Below, in pieces: positions 1 to 12,311 of a stretch of 44,623 nt of DNA (position 1 is its first letter; each line of letters begins with the position of its first letter). The position numbers and the translations under genes were made by a program. The stretch comes from Thermomucor indicae-seudaticae (Eukaryota > Mucoromycota > Mucoromycetes > Mucorales > Lichtheimiaceae), in the NCBI GenBank assembly GCA_000787465.1, contig JSYX01000274.1, positions 1-44,623 of the forward strand, given 5' to 3'. Below the pieces are notes generated by a model. That model saw nothing but the letters and a program-made list of their open reading frames with translations. It was not told the DNA's origin and ran no database searches.

Positions 1-163
1 GAAGTGTGGACAGACTTTTTGGAAGGGAGTGTATGACACTTGTTTCTTTCCCGGAAGATTGTAGACCGTATACACGTTAGATTCGTTCTTGTGCTGGCTG
101 TAGACGTGGTGAGCGCTGATTCACTCGTTTTGAAAGAGAAGGAGTGGGGAGACTGTCGAAGTT

Positions 164-256
164 ATGACAGTGACCGTAAACGACTGGGTGGATATGCTGG
201 TCCACAAAGACCTCTCTAAGCGCCATTATTCCGACACGCCGAACTATGCAGTGTAA
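164..256 (+). CDS. Possible coding fragment at window edge, unassigned
   Basis: An ATG at 164 opens 30 codons with mostly G/C third positions, containing DWVDMLVHKDLSKRHY and ending ...NYAV then TAA at 254-256. A good GTAAGT donor sits at 253, followed by a TACTAAT branch-like site near 317 and AG acceptors near 350. The frame may therefore continue across an intron instead of stopping. I do not recognise the peptide. It could be the 3' end of a gene starting outside the window, or chance. The other frames here also hold short open stretches, so the frame itself is uncertain. Confidence 0.2.
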   Translation: MTVTVNDWVDMLVHKDLSKRHYSDTPNYAV

Positions 257-514
257 GTAACTACAACTACGAATTAATATGACGTTGTTGCCTTCTTCAT
301 CGCCTGCTTCGATATGTATTACTAATTACGGTATCTATTTCCGCAACCTGCGAAGAAGTAATTGTCGCCGCATAAATCCAACACTGTTACATATAATGTC
401 CCTTTCTTCCATCGGCAATCAATGTTGAAAGCAGATCAATCACTGCTGTCGATGGTGAACACATCCCGTTCCATAAGACATAAAGTATTGACTCAAGAAA
501 CGCAGAGTGCCATG

Positions 515-520
515 TTTATT
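515..520 (-). terminator. Poly(A) signal AATAAA for RPS23
   Basis: AATAAA on the minus strand lies about 70 nt past the RPS23 stop codon. It fits a cleavage/polyadenylation signal for a short 3' UTR. Confidence 0.55.
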
Positions 521-588
521 GAATGTCCAAGCATCCAAACAATTCACCTTGGAGTGAAGCTCAAACAGACACAAAGGAAAAGATATTT

Positions 589-1318
<730 letters not shown>

Positions 1319-1611
1319 GATGGATGGATTTCAAAAGAGGAAGTTCCTCAAGTTGCCCAGTGTCTGGTGTTAAGTCCCCTCCCCCTCTCGGTCGCTCAGC
1401 CAATTTTCGGTAGAATAATTATCCTTTAGGAAAGCCATGACAACCGTCCTCGTCAGTTCACTTTAACAAACTCGTATCTTGATCAAGGAAAAGTATCTGA
1501 TTCTTTCGTAACGTAACTCGAGATCTCTTTGTTTTGGCTCTCTCAACAGCAACAAACGACTAAGAACTCAAGGCTAAACTGTTGAGCTATCTATCCGAAG
1601 CTTCATATTTA

Positions 1612-1751
1612 CAGTGACCGCTCGATATAGTGATCACTTTCCAATTCCACCAACTTTGTTCGCAGATAAATATCATTAAATCTATATAGTTATTGTAGTG
1701 ATCACTTTTTGGGTCCACCGGGGTGATCACTACTATATCGAGGGGGCACTG
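1612..1751. mobile_element. 140-bp MITE with Tc1/mariner- or pogo-like ends
   Basis: The left end is CAGTGACCGCTCGATATAGT. The right end, read inward on the other strand, is CAGTGCCCCCTCGATATAGT. These are imperfect terminal inverted repeats of about 26-30 bp, with two mismatches and a 3-nt indel before GATCAC. TA dinucleotides flank both ends (1610-1611 and 1752-1753), the target duplication typical of the Tc1/mariner-pogo superfamily. An internal palindrome pairs GTAGTGATCAC with GTGATCACTAC. There is no coding capacity, so it is non-autonomous. It sits about 290 bp upstream of the RPS23 start. No second copy is seen in this window. The superfamily is inferred from the CAGTG ends and TA duplication only. 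Confidence 0.8.
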
Positions 1752-1753
1752 TA

Positions 1754-2364
1754 GAGAGATGGCAATTGATGAACACCTATTGCGACCTCCTGTATAATCG
1801 CAATGTAACGGAATGCTACTATATGGGCTGACATGGAATTCTCCTGAATCAGCTTTCTCGATCGCTTAAAGTTGTAAGGTACCCGGAAGAACGCTTCCTG
1901 TTGGTTTCATTCGTACAGGCATCGCTCTTTCTCATGAAGCATATGCTGCATAAAACATTTTGAGAGCCGTTCATGCAAAGATATGACGCTACGTAGGCAT
2001 TATCAACCTTTTTTCCAGCATCGAAAACCGGGTATCGAAAAGTCACCGAAAGAATGGATGGAGACATGGTACAAGAGTTTATGCCATGCACCGTGCTTCG
2101 TTGTCAAATATGACGTTATTCTTTATTCTTCCACGTAGAAAGGTTTCATTTTTCTTCATATTCAGGGACCCATGATGTACAATCAGGCATAATTTTTTGC
2201 TCATAAATTTGAGGGTTGCAGCCTCTGACTTCTTTAACCAAAAGCGGTAGAAAAAGGGAATGTTCTTTGGCAACCGTTTAGACTTTATGCAGCTTTAAAC
2301 TCCTCAGCATAACTTTGATTTGCGCATGAACGTCGTCATAACAACGTCAAAAAGTTCAAAAGTG
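1754..2364. other. Intergenic, RPS23 upstream to HSP20 promoter
   Basis: No conserved coding sequence was recognised. Short open frames on the minus strand (about 1849-2273) resemble no known protein. The region should hold the divergent promoters of RPS23 and the small heat-shock gene. Confidence 0.4.
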
Positions 2365-2371
2365 TATATAT
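2365..2371 (+). promoter_or_regulatory. TATA box of the HSP20 gene
   Basis: TATATAT lies 72 nt before the HSP20 start codon, a suitable spacing for a TATA-driven inducible gene. I looked for tandem nGAAn heat-shock elements just upstream and found no convincing array. Confidence 0.6.
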
Positions 2372-2442
2372 GCAGCACTTGTGACACATCCTAAGCACAG
2401 TTTTTACTGACTGTCTTCTTCTTTTTGTAAAACAACTGAACA

Positions 2443-2913
2443 ATGTCTTTGACTACCTGGGGTGCTTTTGACGACTTTGATCGTCGCGTAAGCCAAATGC
2501 TCGACCGTTTCTGGGACGTAGGCGACCGCTGGACAGACCGCTGGGGCAGAACCCGTCCCTTGAGCGACCGCTTCGATGTTGGAGTAGGCCATATCCATCC
2601 CCGCGTTGAAGTTACCGAAAACGACAAGCAGTTCAACGTCCATGCCGAGTTGCCTGGCGTCCGCAAGGAAGATATCCATGTCGATGTCGAAGGTGACACC
2701 TTGACCTTCACTGGCGAGAGCAAGCAAAGCAACGACTACAACGATCGTAATGTTCGCTACTCGGAGCGCCGCTACGGAACTTACTCGAGAACACTTCCGG
2801 TTCCCGCCAATGTGGACAAGGACAAGATCCAAGCTTCCTTCAAAGACGGCGTCTTGGAATTGTCGCTGCCCAAGAGCAAGACGGCTTCCTCGAAGAGAAT
2901 CACTGTCTCTTAA
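2443..2913 (+). CDS. Small heat-shock protein, HSP20/alpha-crystallin family
   Basis: A single-exon gene of 156 aa, typical for fungal HSP20. These ATP-independent chaperones hold unfolding proteins in the cytosol. The N-terminal arm (residues 1-45) is rich in W, D and R (FDRRVSQMLDRFWDVGDRW). The alpha-crystallin domain follows from about residue 48, with HPRVEVTEND, AELPGVRKEDIHVDVEGD and the closing GVLELSLPK strand near residues 136-144. The C-terminus RITVS supplies the I-x-V motif that docks between dimers. The start is the first in-frame ATG after a TATA box at 2365 and an AATAAA lies 69 nt past the stop, so the unit is complete. A long open frame on the opposite strand is a codon-bias shadow. 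It converges with the 3' end of the RasGAP gene, with 206 bp between the two stop codons. Confidence 0.97.
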   Translation: MSLTTWGAFDDFDRRVSQMLDRFWDVGDRWTDRWGRTRPLSDRFDVGVGHIHPRVEVTENDKQFNVHAELPGVRKEDIHVDVEGDTLTFTGESKQSNDYNDRNVRYSERRYGTYSRTLPVPANVDKDKIQASFKDGVLELSLPKSKTASSKRITVS

Positions 2914-2981
2914 AAATGTCATCTTCAAAAAAATATTTGTTGTAAAGACAAATAGCAGTAGTTTTGAAAAATAGGCAGTGA

Positions 2982-2987
2982 AATAAA
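2982..2987 (+). terminator. Poly(A) signal AATAAA for HSP20
   Basis: AATAAA lies about 69 nt downstream of the HSP20 stop codon. Confidence 0.55.
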
Positions 2988-3119
2988 ATGAGCTTTGCTT
3001 ATTTGAATGTAAACAGGGAAGTCTAGTACTAAGGATGTTAGTGGGGTTTACCTCGGGTAATTACTGCATAAGAAGGGAATTTTACAAAGAACAAGAGGAT
3101 GATACAACAAAAGGAAACA

Positions 3120-6100
3120 TTATGCGATGATTTTCTCTACTACTTCGCTAGCAAGTTTTGCATTCTGCAAAACGTTTGTGGATGAAGCACCAAACGTTGG
3201 ATCACCAAGCGCGGAAAATCCCAGCTCTTCCAGCAGCACCTTTTGGCTACGCTTGTTCTTGGCCTCGCCAAACACTGGGTCTGAGCAGGCTGTGATCAGG
3301 ATTGATTTGACTGACTCTATAATGGGTTGTGTCTGGCTGCTTGCAAGGATTTGATTCATTGTCGGGAGTAGAGTGTCGTAGACGAGTGCAAAGACTTCAG
3401 GTATTGCCACAGCAGCTTCCGCAAGTAGCCCATAGATGAAGAGTCGTTCAGACTCATTGTCTGCCGAGTTGAGTTGGGTTGCTAACAGAGAAATCAACAA
3501 GAGTGCTGTCGTATTATCTGGTATATCGAGCCGGTCAAAGATACCGTAATATGTCTTGCTCACTTGACAGTTATCGATCTCTACATCTTCGAGACCTGCG
3601 AGTCGCAGCAATTCGCGCAAAGCTTCATTCTTGGCCGCTGTGGGTAATAAGCCTGCCACGTAACCCAAAGTACGCGCTTCAATGATGTCGTCGTTGCTAT
3701 TTTGCTTGCATTCGATGTCCAAGAACGTCGTCAAACCCTGGTAAATGGTATCTTTTGCATTGCTATATCGTAACCCTTTCATAAACGTGCCGGCCACCGC
3801 GAACGAAAAGTGCGTCTCAAAGTCCACTCCGCACAAACGATCGAGCTGTCGACTCACGTCTGCCATCGGCTCGCGAGCTGCAAGTAAGACATCCACAACG
3901 GCATCACCCACGAAGAATTCATCCGCATCCAAGGCTCTCAAAACTGCCTGAAGCAATTCGATAGCCATGATGAAAATCGGACCATGGTTTACTTGAACGA
4001 GTGCGATAGCCACCCAGAAGAGTTGTAATAGGTAACGAGAGTCACCAGGTAAACTCTCCACGATGTTTTTCAGGCACATCATGATGCTCAGTACCAGGTT
4101 CGGATCAGACTCGTTAAAGATAGCAAGCGCACCCCGCAGTGCCACCAAGATCTGATAAAGCAAATCATCGTCGATTTCCTCTCGACCAAGGCAGCCCAGG
4201 ACAACAAAAGCACGGGGTTGTATCGCAGGATTGAATTGGAAGGCTGTGCTTGCTACCAAGCTCATCCAACGTGCTCGCCATACGTTTGCAACATCTGCCC
4301 TTTGCATTAGTATAATTTTCTCCCTTTACTGTTATACTCAATATAGCCGTACCTATGGACGGGGCTCCGTATTGCAGTACTTCCAATAGATGGTTAACAA
4401 TAGTTTCCAAGGATGAAAGGTGAATAGGTTCGGAAATATCATTTAGCGTCTCCGGTGTGATGGTAAAGGCGTTGGCGTGAGGTTTCAGAAGACCAAACAA
4501 AAGACGGGATTTTGAGTCAGATAATTCTGTAAGCAATAACTGAAGTTTCTTGATGTTTCCTTCATTGAGTGGCATAGATGTGCAGAGGGATTGAACGATA
4601 TTGGCCACCAGTCCATGGACAGAAGCGCGGACAATAGTCGGACCGACACCAACAACGAGTGATATGATGTGGAAGATTTCTGGTACATAACTTTTAACAG
4701 GTCCACGGTTGTTGAATGATAGCATAAGAATGAACCGAAGCAGCACAGCGATCTCCGTCCAAGTCGGATGATCCGTAAGAACCCTCGTAGGTTTGAACGA
4801 TGTCTTTTGTAAGACTTTCCGTAGCCGAGAGATGACCTTCCCGCGTACTGCGACATTGGACAACGTTACAAATGTGTCAGCCATGGCTTCCGCTTGCGGT
4901 GAACCAACACCATGCTGGTTAGAAAATAAGATAAACGAGTCGAGCACCAGGTTAAGGATATCGTCTATTTTGCCGATAGTCTTCCATATCTTGGCTTGCA
5001 CTAACTTGTACATCTAACATGATGGCGATAGTTTTTAGCTTATCAGTGACTATGCGCTCTTTACGGAAGAGCAAATACTTACATCGGTCCGAGCAACTGT
5101 GAGATCAATCAATAAGCGTAGTACCTCCTTCGTCTTTGCAACGTCACTCGGTGAGCCCCGACAGAAAAGTGCAAGATTAGGTAGCCAAGGCGTCATGTAA
5201 TCCAAACACAGATAACGAAGGGGCTCGCTGGATTTGTTGAAACCGACAAAGCACTCGCTCAAGAATTCCAGCGTGAATCCAGGCTCCGTTGCAGCAAGTT
5301 TCTCACTAATGTTCACGATAAAGCCAGTACTATTAGCAGGCAAACAGAGGTCTAATAAATGTAAAGTATTATATGAGCACTGTGTCATCCGTCGCATTCA
5401 AAAATAACGCAATTTACCTTTGGCGTCTAGGAGCTGCTTTCCAACATCAAAGTTAAATGTCATACAAAGGGCATAAAGCAAATTGTATGCGGCTAGACGT
5501 AAGTTTGGATCATCGCTACCGATATTGAGAAGAGCCATGTTAAGCAGCCTGCCAGGTACATCGTTTGGTCGAATGGTACGCTCGGACAAGTTGGTAGGCT
5601 TTGACATCTCATATCTGCGTTTACTGTGCTTAATCGCCTATAATAAAATGCGCGTCTCAGTTGGCATATGATCTTCAGATCAGCCTGTTATCATTCTACG
5701 TACTGCAACCATAGAATCTCGCTTAGGTGACGAAAATGTGATTTGGGATTTGCCCTTGTTATACTTGAAGCTCAACTCCTGACCATTTTCCGTCTCACGA
5801 CCGTGTTGTCCGAGTGTGATATCCTCAATGTCTGACACGTGGAAGACGTCGTTGGTCACCGCGCTCACGTTATACAGGAGTTCCTGCTTTCGCACAGTCA
5901 TGACTTGAATATATTCAGTTCCGACTTTTACGGTAACCGGAATGTGGGCCTTGAACTGAGAAACTCGGTTGACGGGGAAGAACACAGCACTTGGCTCGGT
6001 CTCCAAACCCGCTAATGTTAAGAAAGAGAGTTAGAAAGCCTTGAAATACATATCGTTGCTGCTCAAACCGTACTTGTTGACTTTGGTAAGCGAATGTCTG

Positions 6101-9100
6101 ATGCATTTATATGCTCTTGAAGTTCCACTAGCGTCACAGCAAACGATATCCGCTTGTTGATCTTGTGCGTCACAGGTCGCGGCAACTTCTTTATATACTT
6201 GCGCAAATAGGAGTTCGGGTTATAGATATGAATCATAGCCACATTGTCGTAGACATCAAAAGGCAAAAGTTGTAGTAACTGGCTGATCCATTGATTGGGT
6301 ATCTCGTTGGCAGGACCGAATTGAGTCAAGTCAATGACAACTTCGCAGGATTTGTTTGCGACACGTTCCATAGACTTTAATACATAGCATAATAAGTGAG
6401 CAGCAGTGATTCGTCTGTGGTCACACAATAGATGGGCGAGAGCTTTACCTGAAGGACAAAGTAGATAAGAAGTTCAAAATCAATGCTGTCTGCAACAACA
6501 TTTCGAGCAATAAAGTAGAATACGGGACGTCCAGCTTTTGACACACCACTTTCATAGAATATGTTCTTGGACACTATGCTTTCTACACTGCGATGACTGT
6601 TCCGACGCATAAATTCGGCGTAGAGTTGGTTAGCAGCCGCAAATTTGTAACTACGCAATCCGCTGAATTCCTGCTTTGGCAACTCTGGTGGGCGTCCGAG
6701 CTGCGCTAGGAGGTTAGCAAATTTGTCGAAAGATCGCTTCCATGCAGTCATTGAATCCTGGTCGCTAAATTGTCGAAGTCGTCGGGTTGCAAGGTCGCGC
6801 GATATACGCTCCATATTATCAGACAATACTCGGTGGAGCATAGCATAGTCTTTTTCGTCCATGTGGCGCATCTCCCCTTGATCGTCACCAGCCACAGCAG
6901 GTGGAACTTTTGAGATTTCCCGCAAGAAACTGGTTACTTTGTAGATATTGCTGGTAAGGAAGTCATTGAGAACAATCATGTACGTTTCCTTGGCTCCAAA
7001 TAGCACGTTATTGGCGAGATTCTGAATGACTTTTGTTGCTATAAGGTGTCCTCGTTTCATTTCACGTGATACAGCTGCACTGCATTTGATAAGCCCTTCT
7101 GACTCTGGTGACACAATTGCTGGGCAGAAGAACCGTAAAAAGACGAACGCGCCCAAAGCAGTGTGCATTGCCTCAGGAAATCTCTTGAGTACTGCGTTGA
7201 GGATGCAATGGCAAACTTCGCGGAATATTCTGAATAGCGGTCGGTTATTAGCCCGCATTATGCGAAACAAGAGTCTTTACTAACCTTGGTGCTTCGCTTG
7301 CTGAGGCACAGATGGCATTAAGAAACATTTCCGTGGCGTTCACGACGTTCTGTTTGTTCTTGGAAACATCCTCTCCCGGACCAGCTTTTGAAGGATCAAG
7401 CTCGAAAGTCTTTTCCTCGGGTGGCTTTTCCGCTAATTTTTGGAATACTGGTTGTAGGACGGATCGCATATAGTCTGCCCCATAGTTCTTTGCAAATACG
7501 GAAAGCAAACGTGTTGCGATACTCGTCTTTCGGAAAAGATCCGTTTCGCTGGCTTTTTTTTGTGAATTAAAGTTAACGTTATATTTTGACCATGTGCGTT
7601 ACAGTTTACTTACTAGTGTTATTGACTTCCTTCTCAATGACAGCCTCAAGAAGAACAAGCGTCTTATTGCGTGACGCGAAACATGCCAGCAAGACGTTAG
7701 CTACTTCGTCAATGTCCGAGGAAGGGCATACGTCACACAATGATAATGCTACGTTCAAATCAAACTCAACCAGCATCTGTGTTCCCGCCTCCGTTAGGCT
7801 CAATTGATACATACGCTTCGGCAGAGCGCTACACTTACGTCGATCAGTTTCTCATAACGGTCGGTCATCACTGTCTCTGCGAGGGTTTCAAATTCTGTTC
7901 CTTGGTTCAGGATATTTGTCAGCACCTGCATAAATGCGGTACGAGTCCGAGTATCTTCGTGGTAACCCATGGACAAAGAGTATTTCAACCCTGCATCAAC
8001 ATTGGCACTCAACAAGTTGGACATGGCGAGAATTGTGTAGTGTTTCAGTGGTGCTAAAGCGGTTGCGCTCTCCTTATTCTGCCATAAAGTTAGTATATAA
8101 CCATTGGTTTACTGACGCAGAGGGACTTGCCTTGTTGACGAGCATAACCTCTTGGCTACGTAAATCATGTGTATTCGATTCGATCTGGAAATATCTCCTT
8201 CATAAGTAAACCATTGATAACAATGTGATAACCCACTCGTACGTACTTCTGATATACGGCATCTGTTTAGCAGTTTCAGGAAGAATGTAAAGTACTTGTA
8301 GAATATCCTGCTTTTCACTTGAGCTGCGTCTGTTTCGTGAACTGGTTCTGATGGTTGAAGTGGTAACTGCTGTAACAGAACCTCTATCGTTTTCAAACAT
8401 GCCAAGTCCAAATCGCTTTGTAACTTTTCGATCTGTGTTGACTCTGTCGGATTGAATTGGGTGTTCTCGGGTTTGAGAGCAAAGTCACTTGTCCATTCCA
8501 CAATGATCTCCAATAGCTTGTTGCGCAGCCGAAACTCCTGTCGAAGCGTAATCCGATCTTTTCGGGCCATTAGAACTTCACAGAGCTGACACATCTTGAT
8601 TTTTATCTTCATGGATTGCTGATTGCTACCGAGTTTGTTGAGGTATTGCGCGTATTGACTGATAAGGCCACTAAAGTCGACGGTGAACAAGTTATCCACG
8701 GTATCGTCCATACGATCCAGCACGAGCTTCAGCACCGAGATGGCTTGCTCGACAAAGAGTGTGTATCGTGGGCTGCAAATAGGATCGTGATCTGCTCCAA
8801 AGCACTTGGCCAAGGTGTTCTCCAGATGTCTGAACATGATTGGATATAGCGTTGGAGACAGATCAGTGCCCAATATTTCTCTCACCCATTCACGAACAAT
8901 GACATTATCGCAAATCAGTAGCTCGACCATTTCCATTACGAACTTATCCACCATGGCAGCAGATTCTGTAGGCGCAGACATACGACGATAGTTCGTTTGG
9001 GACTGGTCAGCGCGAGTTCGTGGTATAGGTGACGTCGGGGAGGAAGGCGAAGATGAAGTGTCGGCCATAAGACACACACCGCCCAGCGACGCTAGGAAAC

Positions 9101-12100
9101 CAGCATAATTCAGCCATTCGGACGAGCGGTCATCGTCGATACCATCCATTCGTGTTGTAGTGGATATCTGACTTGAAGATCCCGGAGTTGTAAGATTTTG
9201 GCGAATGGGATTGCTGCGTAGCTTGTCGTGCCATGCAGGTCCCTTCTTCGAAACATCGACAGGGTCATCCTTCTGTTCGTCATACGATCGCGTTATAGAT
9301 GGGGTCATATATTTCCATCGCTTCCATGCTTCTTCCCATGCTGCAAGGTTTCCCGGCGCATAGTGCGTCATCATACGTAACAGTCGACGTATACGCTTTT
9401 GCTGTGATTTACGGCCCGCAATGATACCAGTGTTGGACGTCAACTCAATGTAAACTGGAAGATTGTCTACTATCGTCAATGCCTGCTGCTGAGGGTCTTC
9501 GGCGACATCAGTTAGCTGGGCCTCAACACATATATGACCAAAGCACGCGATAGCTCCAGAGCATATATCTGGATCTGCTGAACAAAGCAATACAAGTAAG
9601 GCAACTTCCAAGCCAATGGAAGCCTGCCAACGTTCACGGACATCAGAGCCATTCGTTGCAATATCCTTCAAAAAAATTCATTATTAGCACTAGAGCTATA
9701 AGAATCGAAATAACGTCTAGGGATCATACCTGATGCAGCCGTAAGAATTCGTTTCGGAATAGCAACAATCGTCCCAAAAGGTCCAACAGCTTCTTCAATC
9801 CTTCGTCCCGCTCTCTTGTATCTAGCAACTGTTTCGCGAGCGTAAACACCACTTGAGACGAAATTTTCCAGAAGCATTCCATAAATCGATTGGAAGGGCC
9901 CCAAGCCATGATATAATCAGGAGCGTGGAGTTTTATCAAACACTCGGCTGCTGCATCCCGTACGATTGGTCTATGATCTCGCAGACAATTCGTAATTGCG
10001 ACCATGACATTTGCGTTTTGTTCAAAGCGATCCTCGTTGTCGCCCTAATTAAAAGCAGATAAGTTGTTCGATCCTTGATTGTCTTCCATTAGACTTGTAA
10101 TATTAAGCTTACCAGAATGGCCAACTTTGGATCTGTCTGGTATAAGCGCAGCATATCCAAGACGAGCTCACATCGCTCGCTGCATATAGCCCGCACATCT
10201 CGCTTCCCCCTCTTGTCGGATGATGGTGGGTTAATGATAGTCTTGCGTGCAGGTGCCGATGAATTTTGACTACCCGTTTCTGATTTGGATGGGTCGCGGT
10301 TGACAAAGTCCAGGAAAAGCTTACGCAGAGGACTGCATAAGGATTCGTACAACGAAGAGAAAGGAGGGTTCCATGGCAATCTATTATTTTCTTCGGCGGC
10401 CAGCGCCAAGCATGCCTTGACAAGACTCATTTTGAAAAGCGTAGGAGCCTTTTCATCCAAACAAGCAGGGAATAGACCGTGCATCACACTGCGCGGGTTC
10501 AGTCGGAACATGGCCACAAGGCAATCGGCCAAAAGACACCGGTGATCGATAATGATACCGAGGTTACCCATTAGACTGTCGGCAATCAGAGGTCGCGCAG
10601 GGTCAAAGAGCTTTTCTTTCAGCTCGTTTTCAATGTCGGGCACGATATGGCGAAGAGCGGATGAGTCGCTTTTGGACACATAAGTCGCAGCTTTGCAGAT
10701 GTCCACGTAGCAAATAGCGGCTAGTTCAGCCATCCGGGTTCCCCTCAGCGACTTCTTCAAGGCACTGAGGAATATTGTCTGTTCCAACAGGGACATTATT
10801 AATTCCATAACCATTAGGTTTGTATGTGTGAAAACAGTACCTTTTTGTTTTGCACGCCACGACTTTCTGACAGCGCAGACGCAAACAACACATCTGGACA
10901 TAGGATCAGAAGCATTGTCTGCAAAGGCCACAAGACGGCCTTTTTACGTGTCGTATCCGCAAGGGAGTTGCAAATGTCGAACAGTATTTCTGGTCCACCA
11001 TCGAGACGTTTCTGGCTATGGCATAGACGCATGAACTCGGATGGATAAGTCTCGATCCAGTTCCAGATGGCACGACGAAGAAGCACCGCAACGAATAATT
11101 GGGCAGACTTTTTCAGATGCATAAATGTCGAGCACAGCTCTACGTAACAGCGGAGTGTTCACTAAATTCGGAAAAGAGAGCAACACTATACAGTGTGAGT
11201 TGCACTTACCGGTCATGACCATACTAAGACGTTTGGCATTGAGTGCTGAGCATTCCAAAAGACGCATATCCGCCGTTTCGGGGTTCTCGTCCATCGTCGC
11301 TGACAGATACAGTATACGTGCTTTGATTTTGCCGAACATCATAGGCCAATTGCTCGCGCTAACATAAAACACGACACGACTGGCTGCCTTATATATGTCG
11401 ACCATGATATCTGAGGAAGACCCGGTCGTTATGGCTGCATTATACTCAGTCCGAGTCATAATGTTGGCGTTCCCATTGGTGCCGTCTTCGGTGGCTGACA
11501 TCTGATGCATGAACCGAGACATAATGGCAATGATATACTTTGCCAAATTGTCTTCCAATGGTGGAGGATCCTCTAAATCACTTGGTACGCTACCATCTGA
11601 CGACCAGCGTTCACCACTTTCTATACTACCACTGTACATAGAGCCTTCGCGGCTAATCGTCGAAATGGGCGACTGCGGTAGGTTTAAGTCGCTGCTACTG
11701 CTACTATTTGCCTTTCGAGATTGTCGATAGAACTGCCAATGATGCTGCATACAAGCCGAAAGCATGCGCAGTAGAAATAGTTGGGACTGAAGTACATCGT
11801 GTGGTATGAATTCTTCGGATATTGTAAGAGGTGGAGTCTGAGATAATACAATTTTTAGTACCTGCATGTCCCTTTCTCGAATGATTTGTTTATTGTACCT
11901 TGGATATATTTTCTAGTACCGTGACTAACGTGCTCGCAATTATCGGTAGCCTAAACTTGGAAAGCTCTATCAAGGCAGCAACTAAAAGGAAGAAACAGAA
12001 GGTTATCATACAGCATATGTTGATAAGCGTAGTTGAATATTGCATACCACTAAAAAATCGGGAAATCCAGGTACGGAAAGAGGGAAATTGCGTAAGTAAT

Positions 12101-12311
12101 TGGTTGTATGCGTAATATTTGCAGCTGCACGAATTACGTTTGCTGTATCAAAGGGTCACTCTCTAAATTATCAAGCTGTCGTCCATTATTACTTGGAAGC
12201 TAATACAAGGAACATCGTCAGACAAGCTAGGATGTCGTTTTCCAGTAAGAGTCATACCCTCACAGCGATCCGGTTGACCAAACTTAAAATGAGTTTCGTA
12301 TCTGCGCTCAT
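3120..12311 (-). CDS. Neurofibromin/Ira-type Ras GTPase-activating protein, about 2,663 aa
   Basis: Turns off Ras by stimulating GTP hydrolysis, and so acts upstream of cAMP/PKA and MAPK growth signalling. Minus-strand exons: 12258-12311, 12138-12199, (12048-12049), 11899-11981, 11210-11861, 10841-11139, 10113-10778, 9730-10044, 8247-9665, 8131-8184, 7839-8078, 7614-7776, 7285-7552, 6449-7229, 6074-6374, 5704-6011, 5418-5637, 5083-5351, 4353-5013, 3120-4294. The N-terminus reads MSADTKLILSLVNRIAVR, then LESDPLIQQT. The GAP domain starts near residue 1205. LFRKTSIATR holds the arginine finger (about R1344) and FLRFFCPAIVSPE is the FLR motif (about 1456). A CRAL-TRIO/Sec14 domain follows (VVIDLTQFGPANEIP), then a PH-like domain (VTVKVGTEYIQV), then the long HEAT-like tail with SERTIRPNDVPG and FGASSTNVLQ, as in human NF1. 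All phases agree except exon 2 to 3, which lacks 2 nt unless a microexon is used. One intron is GC-AG and one is only 37 nt. Confidence 0.96.
8079..8130 (-). other. GC-AG intron in the RasGAP gene
   Basis: The donor is AAG|GCAAGT, followed by a perfect TACTAAC branch site and a GGCAG acceptor, 52 nt in all and phase 0. It joins VMLVNK to NKESATAL, just before the conserved LSNLLSANVDAG-type GAP entry. A GT alternative (TCA|GTAAAC) would leave only a 34-nt intron and a poorer donor. Confidence 0.7.
12048..12049 (-). other. Candidate 2-nt microexon (TG) in the RasGAP gene
   Basis: Exon 2 ends in phase 2 after LESDPLIQQ plus AC. The next conserved exon (AALIELSKFRLP) needs one base carried over, so two bases are missing. 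Between them lies TTTTTTAG|TG|GTATGC. Using TG gives ACT GTT, that is QQT-V-AALIELSK, the spacing expected from the family. With it the whole coding length becomes 7,992 nt, a multiple of three. Confidence 0.4.

Noticed and set aside
2404..2928. 174-codon open frame on the minus strand opposite HSP20
   Set aside because: Shadow of the strongly codon-biased HSP20 gene; no family features, while the plus frame is a textbook alpha-crystallin protein.
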